A stretch of 64,000 nt of DNA from Lentinus brumalis. Lineage: Eukaryota; Basidiomycota; Agaricomycetes; Polyporales; Polyporaceae. Both the position numbers and the translations under genes were made by a program. Positions 54,751-64,000 of this stretch are shown here, one piece after another; positions within the stretch are counted from its first letter, which is position 1, and each line of letters starts with the position of its first letter. Where the stretch lies: NCBI GenBank assembly GCA_001792895.1, contig MARA01000001.1:1612001-1676000 (forward strand), read 5' to 3'. Below the pieces are notes generated by a model. The model was not told the DNA's origin. It worked only from the letters and a program-made list of their open reading frames with translations, and made no database searches.

Positions 54751-56265
54751 GGCGAAAGGAAACACGGTGGAGGGCTGCGGCTGCCCGGGCGCCTAGAGAG
54801 TGTAAGCGCTGAAGGTGCGAACAGTCCCAATCAACTCGAAGGAGGTGGGGTGGTACCCATTGGTGGAGGGGATGCTACCGGCGGGAGTGCGAGACTGAAG
54901 GTCGTTCAGAATCAGTCATGACGGTTCCCAGCAGACAACGTACGAGTACGAGTTCGAGTTCGAGTGCTAATCACCCATGCGTGATGCACAGTCTACAGGC
55001 GACCGAAGCCCACTGCACGAGATGCGTCAGCTTCTCGAACTCCATACGTATAACCGGTCGCAGCGATGTGCGGGCGGCCGAGCGTGCACAACAACTGGAG
55101 ATCAACTAAAAGGATCGTCCCAGGCCGCATCATGCATCATGCATCAGGGATTAGCAACGATCGTACCTTTCCGCGCACTCTCGTGCCTCTTCAGTGTTCA
55201 CAGATGGTGATACGTTGTTGCTCGTAGCGAACGTCCAACAATGCTCGTCGGACACAAGAACTGGAGTCGGGGCCCCGGCTGGGGCGGAGTCCACTGAGCT
55301 TGTCCCGCTCAGCTTCCTCCCCTTGTGCTACAGTGCCGTGCAGCAGCCTGCCGACTGTCAGATGCCGTTCGGAATGCATAATGATAATGATCTGCGAAGG
55401 CTTACCTGGGAGTTCGCCGACTTCGCTCGACTCGTACGGTACGTCAGTGGGCGGAACAACAGTACTCCGTAGGGACTCGAAGCACATGTGATACGACCTG
55501 GTCGCTGTACAGTAACCGAGTCCTTCCTGCCAGCGGTCGCCGAGGAGCAGGGAATCTCGCGGCCCGCCCGTCCAATGAGGCAAAGTCAGCAAGACATCAT
55601 CTCGTCAGCTGGACAGCCGGAAGGCAATACAGCGGCCTCGAGCCCAAGATCTTCCCAGATGTCCCGCGAACCTAGTGCGGGGCAGGAGTCAATATAACCA
55701 TCGACCGCGCGAACATCCGGAGTTTCTACGCACCTTCGACCGAGATTAGATCCACGGCCCCCTGCGCAGGAGGGACCAGAAGACGTACCTGGCGGGAGAA
55801 GCGCGCGGGATTACGGCAAGGAAGCTGGGAAGCCGTGGGGCGGAATACGGGGATCCAAGTCATTACAGCTGCATCGACAGCCTTTTACACAGTCGTACAC
55901 GGACACGGACAGGAGACGGTACTAGTAATACTCAACAATGGGAGAGCGTCCCGAAAAGCCACCACCATAAACTACCGCCCTTAGAGAGATGTCTAGTACG
56001 TTAAGAAATACATAGGTGGGTAGAGAGGGTAGGGGGCGGGGGGTGCGGTGATGAGCTAATGCAACGATAGGGATAACAACACTTGTGACGATGGAAAGAA
56101 TCGAACGGAGAGATGGAAAAGAGCGGATGACAGAGCGGTTTAAATGACGTGATCGTACAGTAGGAATCGTGTCGGGAGCCGATGGGTGGGGGCCAGCCAT
56201 ATATGCGGTGAAAGCGAGGCAATAATGTTAACGTGGATGGACGTGAAGTTCGATACCAAAGATGT
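54751..56265. other. Intergenic (1.5 kb), possible unrecognised exons
   Basis: Between the unknown gene and the 3' end of the G-alpha gene. Plus-strand frames at 55194-55472 (GDTLLLVANVQQ, LTWEFADFARLVRY) and 55488-55697 (SAGQPEGNTAASSPRSSQMS) could be exons of a small gene but I found no start or consistent splicing. The 20-mer GCATCATGCATCATGCATCA near 55129 recurs near 61083. Confidence 0.4.
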
Positions 56266-58382
56266 TCAGACGAGCGCTGCGGACTTGAGATATCCGCGGA
56301 AGATAGAGTCCCGTACGTCGGTGATGATGCTCTGCATCGCCTTGGTGTCCTGTGAGAGTGTCAATGCCCAAAATCGTATCGTAGCCGGAAAGGGCACTTA
56401 CGACAACGCTGGTAAGATGAGTAAAGAGGACCCGGCTGTTCTCGTTGTTCCGGCGATGGACCTGAGTGAAATGTGCCTTGAAATACGCCACGACAGCATC
56501 ATACTCGTTCGCGCGGTCGCCATAAGAGGTGATGCTGCGAATAATGAGCATCACGCGCGGTCGATCATAGCGCATATACTCACTACTTGTTGACTCGGGT
56601 GCCAGTCGCGAGTTTCGCCCTCAAAAGATCGGTCTTGTCTAGAGACAGAGGGATTAAAACCTGGCCGCCTGGAACAATACAGACGACCACATACTGAGGA
56701 AGAGGACAAGGTGAGCGCGTTTCAACAGCGGGTTGGAGCAAATCTGCTTGAACAGTTGAAGTGAATCGTCGACGCGATTAATCCTCGGATCCTCGTCAAG
56801 ATACTATACGGCACGATGATGCAATCAGCCAAGGTCGTGCAAACCCACGGAAGACCACGAACCTGATCGAATGCGCTGACAGGCGCCATGAAGATGATAG
56901 CTGTGCTGAGAACCGGACAGAGAGATGAATTTCGGAACATGATGTGATGCCACAACAGGGAACGCACGCGTCATCAAAGTACGGGATCCAGGAGTGTCGT
57001 TGGCCGCGCGCGCCGCCTACATCAAACAGGTGCCAACGGACAGTCCGACCATGCACCGACATGTCGAAGACATGCTCGGCGACACCCATGGTCTGTATGC
57101 GGGCGTGTAGGATGTCCTCTGCTCGTTGTTAGCGAGACTGGTCTGCGGTCGGGAATAGGGCGGCATACCTGTAGTCGGGATGTACCCAGGAGTCGCGACC
57201 CGTGAGATGGTGTCCATGAAGCTGTCAGAGGAGCGTAAGCACCCAAGGGCTGCGGTCAGGCAGAGATCGATGTGCGTACTAGTCTGCCCACTCCTCCAGC
57301 TTCAGCCGTCTGCGATCACGGAGCTTCTTCACTGCGGGCAACTCCCACAGCTCTCTGACGTCGCCTTGGCATTCGCTGAGAACAGATGCAACTTCTTCGA
57401 TGAGCCGGTCTTCTTCGGCCTGCGCTATGCGTGCCTGAAGCTCCATCTCGCTGCCCTTGTTGTCCAAGGAGTTGCGGCCGGTGAAGCTGAACCGACCACC
57501 ACTGCTCGTGCGTTCGCGAGCCTTGCCGAAGGCGAGGCCGAGTGTCCGCGACTGCCAACCTGAACGGACGAAGACGCTGCCCCTGCCCGAACCGGATACA
57601 TTGACGCCGCCGGAGAGCCGTTCGGCCAAGGAGGCTTCGGCAGCAAGCAGGGGGGATAGACGGGCGCGCAGCTGTGCGACCTTCTTCTCGAGGCTGGCTT
57701 GCGAGGGTGACAACGACATCTGCTCGGAGAAGTCGGCGGCAACAGGCAATCCAGTCGGTGTGTCCGGCGAGTTGGCGAATGCGGCTTCGGATGCCATATC
57801 ATCGTCATCGTCACCCTCGCCAACGGTTTCAAGAGCCTCGAGGATGCGCCGCACCGGGCGAGCAATGTTGAAGTAAATGACGGTGCGCCAGGACAGGCGC
57901 TCTTCGTCGAGCCCGGAAGGGTTGTACATGAGTTGGAACTGCTTCTGCAGCGTCGACTTTCCGGATTCGGCTTGACCGAGGAGGAGCAGCTAATGAACGC
58001 ATATCAGTGGGGGATTCCAGAGCAAGGCTTCCATGCTGTTCGTGCTCGGTAGCCGGAGCCCTCCCGCGGGGTAGACGTGAATGTATGCGGGCGAAACGAG
58101 CGAAACATGGGGGAAGAGAGAGGCTGCGAGGAGATGCGACGAAGCGGAAGAGAGCGTGGGACGCGACTGACCCTGATATCCTGCTTGCTCTTCCTCATGC
58201 GCTCGCGGTCGGCCTTGATCTCCTCGTCGATGCTGTCGCTGATGCGCTTGGCATCTGCTTCGCGGTGCAGCCTGGTGACGCGTTCATGCTCAGTCTCGGA
58301 TGCAGGGGCCTGAGGAAGAGCGAGAAGGGGTCGGCATCCGTGTTGGAGCTGTGGACGGAGGGGGCCTGGAGGTGGAGATCAT
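56266..58382 (-). CDS. Large G-protein alpha subunit, non-canonical; two one-base frameshifts in exon 1
   Basis: Nine exons: 58382-58172, 57989-57280, 57221-57169, 57118-56968, 56905-56863, 56803-56695, 56638-56584, 56534-56402, 56349-56266; 516 residues with two bases restored (C run at 58360-58364; near 58310-58312). Landmarks: P-loop GQAESGKST, switch I ARIQTMGVAEH with the Arg and Thr, switch II DVGGARGQRHSW, NKTD in NKTDLLRAK, and HLTSVVDTKAM replacing TCAT. A roughly 110-residue Ser/Gly/charged insertion lies in the helical domain. Switch II has Ala where nearly all G-alpha have the catalytic Gln, so intrinsic GTPase should be poor. The N-terminus lacks the MGxxxS myristoylation signal. 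It matches the large basidiomycete-specific G-alpha group; receptor and effector are unknown. Confidence 0.85.
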
Positions 58383-58707
58383 GGGGGGCGTCGGGGGGAC
58401 GGGGTATCGGAGAGGCGCGAGTGCGCGGGGGAGGACGGCGGGGCAGAGGGAAAGAGAGCGAAGAGAAGAGAAGATGGATTTATAGAGTTCATCGTCGACG
58501 CGCGCTGATGCTGCAGGGCAGTGAACGGCTGCTGAGGCCCATTCCATGTCCTCCTCCTCGGACCCTCTCCTCGCTTCCCGGCCGACCCCCGCCGGACGCC
58601 TGCCATATCTGCCCGATCCGGCGCCGGCGGCGGGCCGATGCGACGCCACACGTCCTTGCTTGTCCTTCACCTCCTCCTCCGAGTCAGTCCCGCGGACACA
58701 GATCGAC
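58383..58707. other. Divergent promoter of G-alpha and PPIL3
   Basis: About 325 bp shared upstream region, very GC-rich. No specific element recognised. Confidence 0.5.
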
Positions 58708-59545
58708 ATGGTGCGTGGGCAGACAGTACTGCAGCACGCCTCCGCTGATGTCCTCCAGTCAGTCACATTCCACACCACCCACGGCGACATCAAAGTACAC
58801 GCCTTGTCCCGTGCGCATCCATCACCACGCTCACCTCCTCTGCCTCCAGGTCGAGATATTCTGCGAAGCCGCCCCAAAGGCGGCCGAGGTGATGGCTGTC
58901 TCCTCCGCATGCCGTGCATTGTGCTGACCCTAGCGTCCGCAGAACTTCCTCGCACTCTGTGCATCCGGGTACTACGACAACACCCTCTGGCACCGGAACA
59001 TCAAGGGTTTCATGATCCAGACAGGCGACCCCTCGGGCTCAGGCAAGGGCGGCCAGAGCATATGGGGCAAGCCCTTCGCCGACGAGATCCGGTCTACCCT
59101 CAAGGTCTGCTCCTCTCGTCCATCCACCCGATCTCTTCCGTGGCTGATACGTCGCTCCCTCGATAGTTCAACAATCGCGGCATCCTGGCGATGGCTAACT
59201 CGGGCCCGGACACCAACAAGTCGCAGTTCTTCATCACCTACGCGAAGCAGCCACATCTCGATGGCAAGTACACCATCTTCGGCAAGGTGGGCAGCTGAGC
59301 GCACATCGCACCTTCTGCACGCTGATTGCACTTCCAGGTCATAGATGGCGCCGACTCGACCCTCGACGCCATGGAGCGAGTGCCCGTCAATCCAAAGAAC
59401 AGGCCGCTCAGCGAGATACGCACTACGCACGTACGTCCGCCCTTACCCACACGGGACCGTCGAACCATGTGCTGACCGCCATTCCTTCTCGCAGGTCACA
59501 ATCCACGCAAACCCCATCGCAGACGCGGAACTCGTTGGGCGATGA
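58708..59545 (+). CDS. Cyclophilin-type peptidyl-prolyl isomerase, PPIL3 type
   Basis: Seven exons: 58708-58710, 58759-58794, 58850-58888, 58943-59104, 59167-59286, 59338-59430, 59495-59545; 167 residues (human PPIL3 is 161). The first coding exon is the ATG alone, followed at once by GTGCGT. The protein then reads [83 protein letters not shown] and [15 protein letters not shown]. Catalytic-site residues of cyclophilins are present (His-Arg in [28 protein letters not shown]). The GGQSIWG insertion identifies PPIL3, a spliceosome-associated nuclear cyclophilin. All joins are in phase. The last exon ends [13 protein letters not shown]. Confidence 0.92.
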
Positions 59546-62078
59546 CATCCGCATATCACGTCCCTTGTACAGTACCTTTCCGGCCGGCGGGCGGACGACG
59601 GGCTCACTCGCGCCGGACTCTACGGACTCTGTTTCTCACGGCTGCTATTGTCTGTATACTTAGCGGAGATCTGCCAATCAGGTCTCTATCTCCACGTCTC
59701 TCCGGCTCCTGGCCAGGCTTCTCGGACGTCCGGCGCACTTTGACGTGCCTCACCGCCTGCAGCCCCGCGTCTCGCTCCGGCTCTCCCATGGCACAGGCAC
59801 CCGGCAGCCCAAGAAGCCTCTCCTGCGTGACGGCCTGGAAATCAAGGGTGCCTTCGCCGCATCGCTGCGCCCGCGTGCGCGCTACGTGCGGTTCGCCGCC
59901 CGGAGCCTCGACGCGGCGCGAATCTCCAAGCTTCACTCGCTAATAACCGCCACCTCACCGGTGCGTCTCCGTCACTGATCTGCAGGTGGCGGCGCGACGG
60001 TGAGAACGCCCGCCGTTGGGCGTACTTATGCCAGTACTGGCGGCGGTGAATAACCGGTGCTGGCCACGGGACACTTCACGGCGCTGCTCATCTTTCCCTG
60101 CCAGTGCAGTGTGCACCTCTTAAAGTCGATCGGAAGCATTCCACAGTGTACATCGTCCGTCAGCAATTGACAGCACCCATCATGGTCGCGGTAGGAGAGA
60201 TACCGTTGGATGCTTCGTCGCATTAGGGTTCTGCGACTTGCGTTGTGCGTTCTGCGGGTCACCAGACCACAGTCCGTGCTGTCATATCCACTGGCCGACG
60301 CCCGGTCGAGCGACACAACTCTACTGCGTCGCGCTGCCATGGCCAACCGATGCACCCCGTTAAATCCTCGCTCAAAGACGCATCCGGATCCGAGGCCAAT
60401 GACCGGTCTTCATCACAACCGCCTCAGCCGCACAACCGCCTCGGGCGCCGCCTGCTGTGAGTGAGTCAAAAGCTTCGTGCCCGGCGGCTGCTCCATGCAT
60501 ACTGTTTGGTGCTTGGAAGTCGAGTCCCCGGGTCACACTGCCCCGGTCGATGCGGAGTTTACCTGCATAGCGACATCATACACCGGCAGCACGCCGCTCT
60601 ACGTTCCTTTGGCGTCCCGTTACAGCTGTGTGCGTCTGTTCTGCCAGACTGCAAGTGCCCGCTGTCCAGTGTCCAAATACGTGGACGTCAGGTGCTTCAT
60701 GAAGTTGCTCCGCGGCGACACAGCGTGGGGTGCATCTGGCCCAGGGACTACATAGAATACCATGCGTACCATGCGTACTTCTTCGTCCACTGCGGCGTAC
60801 TATCAGCGCAGTGTCGTGACGGTCCCCAACTGGAGCTGGAGACGACGACGACGACGTCCGTGCGCTCACCGGTGTGTTACTGTATTGACCACAGCACCGC
60901 AGTCCGCCGGCAACGTTTGTAGATACTGCGTGCGGACGTGGCGTCGCGCTTGCAACCGCCACAGCACGCGTACCGCCTCGTACCGCGTGAGGTTCGCGGG
61001 TATCGCTTTCCCCCCTGATCGAGGGGAGATCGGCGATGCGCCTTCGTGCCTTCGTGCCTTCATAAGTTTGAGTAAGAACCGAAGCATCATGCATCATGCA
61101 TCATTACTTGACGACGGACGACGGCTTAAGTAGGACGTACGTTGAGTGCACTATTACAATCACTGACTCGACGTACTTGAACCTCCATGCATCGCAGCAT
61201 ACTCGTAGCGTCGACGGCGGAACCGAACGAGAGCTCAGCGAGGGTACCTACAGATGCAGGATGTATGAATCAATGATGAGTAAGCGCGCGGCAGCCAAGG
61301 GCGACGATTGAGGAAAACGAACATTCAACCAGCCGGAACTCAAAGTGTCTGCGATATCACAGTCAGGCTGTATCGCCCGATACTTGCAACCATTGCACGC
61401 CGTCGGACTACTTACAGTACTCATCAGTCGTACGCGTCCTACACGGATACAGAAATTGAGTCGTGATCCGGGTGAGGCACCGGCGGCGAAGTGAGCAGCC
61501 TCTCCGATCGAGGAAGATCGACATCCAGGGCCAGACATGTGGAAGGCCGGATGCACCTTCATATGGGCCGGACCATACCATACCATAGCGACGCCTGTCG
61601 TGATCTTGTGGCGTCGCGACGAAAAAAGCCAGCAGAACCGGACAATCGAAAATTGAGCACTAACAGTACACTGGCATTGGCAAGAGCGAGACAGATGATG
61701 AGGCAGCGTTGGGCACAGACGTGAATCGTGAGATGCAGGTACTTGGGAGAGAGATTGGATAGGATGAGACTATGAGTACTAACAGCAATGGGACCACCGG
61801 GAGAAGCACAGATAGAAATAGGAATAGCAATAGGAATAGGGATAATAGTAAAGCAGAAACACAGTGACAAACGTCGAAGGCGAAGTCGTGAGTATGTAAG
61901 GAGCGGACGTATTGGTGCTGGGGAGTGAGCACACAGTACAACATGTGAGCGGCCAGAGAATACTTTTCCATACGTACTGCGCGCCGTACGCGCGACCCGG
62001 GCATGCCATGGCATATAACACTGGCGGACAGACCCGAGGTGACCCATGCATAGGCTTGGAGTCGGAGGTGGGAGTGGA
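59546..62078. other. Intergenic (2.5 kb), no gene recognised
   Basis: The longest stretch without a gene. Frames at 59745-59978 and 60461-60922 are open but have no family signature. A GAC/ACG simple run lies near 60841-60857, an ATAGGAAT-type run near 61818-61842, and the 20-mer near 61083 also found near 55129. I see no transposon termini or coding remnants. Confidence 0.45.
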
Positions 62079-63486
62079 TCAGTTGTCGGTCCACTCCGAA
62101 GTCTTCCAATATGATCTGTTCGAGAGTCGATGACCATCAGCGCGACGGAGGAATGGAACCGCTGGACACTCACCCGGGAGCTCGACCGTCCGTGGAGAGT
62201 CCGCGGAGGGGAAGGACGACTCGACGCCCGAGCCGATGTTGATGGGCAGCTCTACGCGGAGGACGTTGCCCAGTCCAGGGAACTCCATTCTCAGGATCAG
62301 AGTGTACTTATCGCGTGAGCAAGTGTCAGTATCGCGACGAGCCTCGAACTGTGTTGCCTGACGCACCTTGATCTTCAGCTCCTCTGTGAGGAACGTCGGG
62401 GTGAACCGGAAGTTCATGACGGAGTGGAACGAGACCTCCTGCGACCAGCGCCCCCGGTCCGTCTTCTGCCCGTCCGGGAGCCAGTGGTAGTTCCCGACCT
62501 CGACCTCGACGGGCGGTGTCGGGGCGTGCGCCTTCGAGATGATGTCGATGACGTGCTCTTCCGGATTTGAGGGCTGGTATGGGGTCTTCATGTCTACGAA
62601 CCGCCGGAGCTCAAAGTCGAGCTCGGAGGGATTGCGAGGCGCGGAGGGGTAGAGGCTCTTCTCTGGAGCCGCGTCCCCTTTCCGCTTCATGGGCGCGGTA
62701 GTCGTGGTGACCACGATGGTGTACGGAATGTCCGAGAAGAGAGGGAAGGTGTCGACATGCGGAACGAGCAGCTAGCGGCGGCGGCCGTTCAGCATCCAAG
62801 GGCTTCCCTCGGAAAATGGAGCGGGCTCACCTCGAGCTTCGCATGCGCATATTCGCCCCACGGATACTTGCGCATATCGCACTCCGACTTCAACCTCCCC
62901 CAAGTACCCGACCAGCCCAGCTTGAGCTCCGCGCGGATGGCACTGCCTATCGGGTCGGGCTGAACGACGACGATGGGGCTCTTGTAGGTGCGGTCTACCG
63001 CAAAAGTGGTGTTCCGCACGCCGGTGACCTCGACCGCATACCGAACGTACGCGTTGTTCATGTACGACTCGAACTGGAACGACGGGGGCGCGTCCTCCGG
63101 CAGCTTCAGCTCGAACGGCAGGATGACGGGGCCGCCGTCCGTCGGCGGTTCACTGCGATCTCTCCTCCACAGCGTCAAGGTTCTCCGCAGGAAGTCGTTC
63201 GACTCGACCTGGAACTGCTCGACGTCGGGACCCATCCGGTTCTTGCTGCAACGCAATCAGGCAAGGTCCACAAATGAGAGAAGGATGCTGCTCACGTCTT
63301 GATTGTCCCCTGCAGCTCAACATATACCCTCTCAATGTCATCCTCGAGAGCCAGCTCGTGGTTCAGCTCGACCTCTCCCATGACGGACCCTCCGGCGACA
63401 TAGATGGTGGCGGGAACTGTCAGGTGGAGCGCGGGCTTCCGCATAGCGAGCGAGTACGCAGACTGGGTCGTGATTGACGAGGACAT
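62079..63486 (-). CDS. Arrestin-domain protein
   Basis: Exons 63486-63296, 63245-62831, 62771-62367 and 62306 to about 62079. The N-terminal arrestin half reads ALHLTVPATIYVAGGSVMGE, VELNHELALEDDIERVYVELQG, ILPFELKLPEDAPPSFQF and YVRYAVEVTGVR; the C-terminal half has SDIPYTIVVTTTTAP and FTPTFLTEELKIK. Fungal alpha-arrestins link membrane transporters to Rsp5-type ubiquitin ligase; no clear PPxY is seen in the part read, so a ligase link is not shown. The 3' end is unsure: reading through the last candidate intron gives RSYWKTSEWTDN and a stop at 62081-62079, whereas splicing at 62173 leads into a frame with no natural end. Confidence 0.75.
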
Positions 63487-63813
63487 CTCCGATTAACCAG
63501 TCGTAGCCGGAGCGAGGGACTCGGAGGGACGGCGCAGGTCGCGCGAGGACGAGAGGCGGGCGAGGAAGAACGCACGCACGAAGAGAGGCATGTCGGTCGG
63601 TGGAGTACATAACGAGTTGCGCTTTCCCCGAGATGGTGGCGGTCGGGAGGGCACGCGAGGCCGAGAGGCCATCGGTGGACCGACGGTTTAGCACGGCACT
63701 AGCAGAGTCTGGCAGTCCATTGCCCGCAGTAAGGAATGGCTAAATCCTTCTCCGCTCCTGTGCCTTTTAGGGTCTTTGCGGTACATAGCTTTTGCCAAGC
63801 ACGTTGAAGTATC

Positions 63814-63903
63814 GTCCTTGTAGATTAGTGGTTAGATCATCACGTTGTGGATCATGCACTCCTTAGGACCGTGAAAACGGAGGCTCGAATCCTCCCTGGG
63901 ACA
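63814..63903 (+). tRNA. tRNA-His (GTG) with intron
   Basis: A cloverleaf can be drawn: acceptor GTCCTTG with CTGGGAC then A, D-arm GATT-AGTGGTTA-GATC, anticodon stem TCACG with CGTGA around a loop beginning TTGTGG (anticodon GTG), T-arm GGAGG-CTCGAAT-CCTCC. An insertion of about 19 nt (starting ATCATGCACT) sits after the base following the anticodon, the usual place for a nuclear tRNA intron. Acceptor pair 6-67 is T-T and pair 5-68 a wobble. A T-rich run (63909 onward) follows as a Pol III terminator. Confidence 0.8.
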
Positions 63904-64000
63904 TCTCCTTTTTCTTTTTTCTTTTCATCCGCTTGCCTGCCATCGTCTGCATCGTCCAAGCATCGTTATATTCGCAGCATGTAGCATCAATCACCGAGAT

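Noticed and set aside
55194..55697. A possible small Ser/Gln-rich gene
   Set aside because: Two frames look protein-like, but I could not find a start, splice sites or family similarity to join them.
1..64000. Transposable elements, CRISPR arrays, phage or plasmid features
   Set aside because: No reverse transcriptase, transposase or integrase motifs, no long terminal or inverted repeats beyond the two gene duplications, and no regularly spaced repeats were seen.

Overview
The window is nuclear DNA of a filamentous basidiomycete, most likely an Agaricomycete. It is GC-rich and nearly every gene is cut by many introns of about 50-60 nt with GTRNGT donors and CAG/TAG acceptors. The gene set is fungal: trehalose-6-phosphate synthase, a secreted histidine acid phosphatase, an OTT_1508-like deaminase, a large basidiomycete-type G-alpha. 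I see no prokaryotic, organellar or viral sequence, no CRISPR array and no intact transposon. Gene models come from reading frames, splice consensus and intron phase; each exon chain was checked by codon arithmetic unless stated.

Layout, left to right. 0.5-10.4 kb: AIG2-like remnant, C3HC/Rsm1 zinc-finger protein, STK16/Env7-type kinase, acidic C2H2 protein, DSS1-type mitochondrial exoribonuclease. 10.9-18.9 kb: a dead and an intact copy of a deaminase-like gene in inverted orientation, flanking a decayed alcohol dehydrogenase and the trehalose-6-phosphate synthase. 19.3-33.4 kb: RFC5, a bHLH factor, an alpha/beta hydrolase, a histidine acid phosphatase, a small Nudix hydrolase, a ZIP zinc transporter and an HD-domain hydrolase. 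34.4-47.6 kb: the most unusual part, five PP2C-like phosphatase genes on the minus strand with one four-exon structure, two of them facing a Ser-rich low-complexity gene. Remnants next to the HD gene show that part of this array grew by tandem segmental duplication. 47.9-63.9 kb: TAN1, actin-capping beta subunit, RTT106-like histone chaperone, an unknown gene, a large G-alpha subunit, cyclophilin PPIL3, an arrestin-like protein and an intron-containing tRNA-His.

Most genes are unrelated housekeeping genes; only the phosphatase array and the deaminase pair look like local, lineage-specific expansions. A recurrent pattern is the apparent loss of one base inside otherwise well conserved coding sequence (AIG2-like, acidic protein, DSS1, capping protein twice, G-alpha twice). 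This is best read as sequence-level deletion errors, so those frameshifts should not be taken as biological pseudogenes. The in-frame stops in the deaminase copy and the alcohol dehydrogenase are of another kind and look like real decay.
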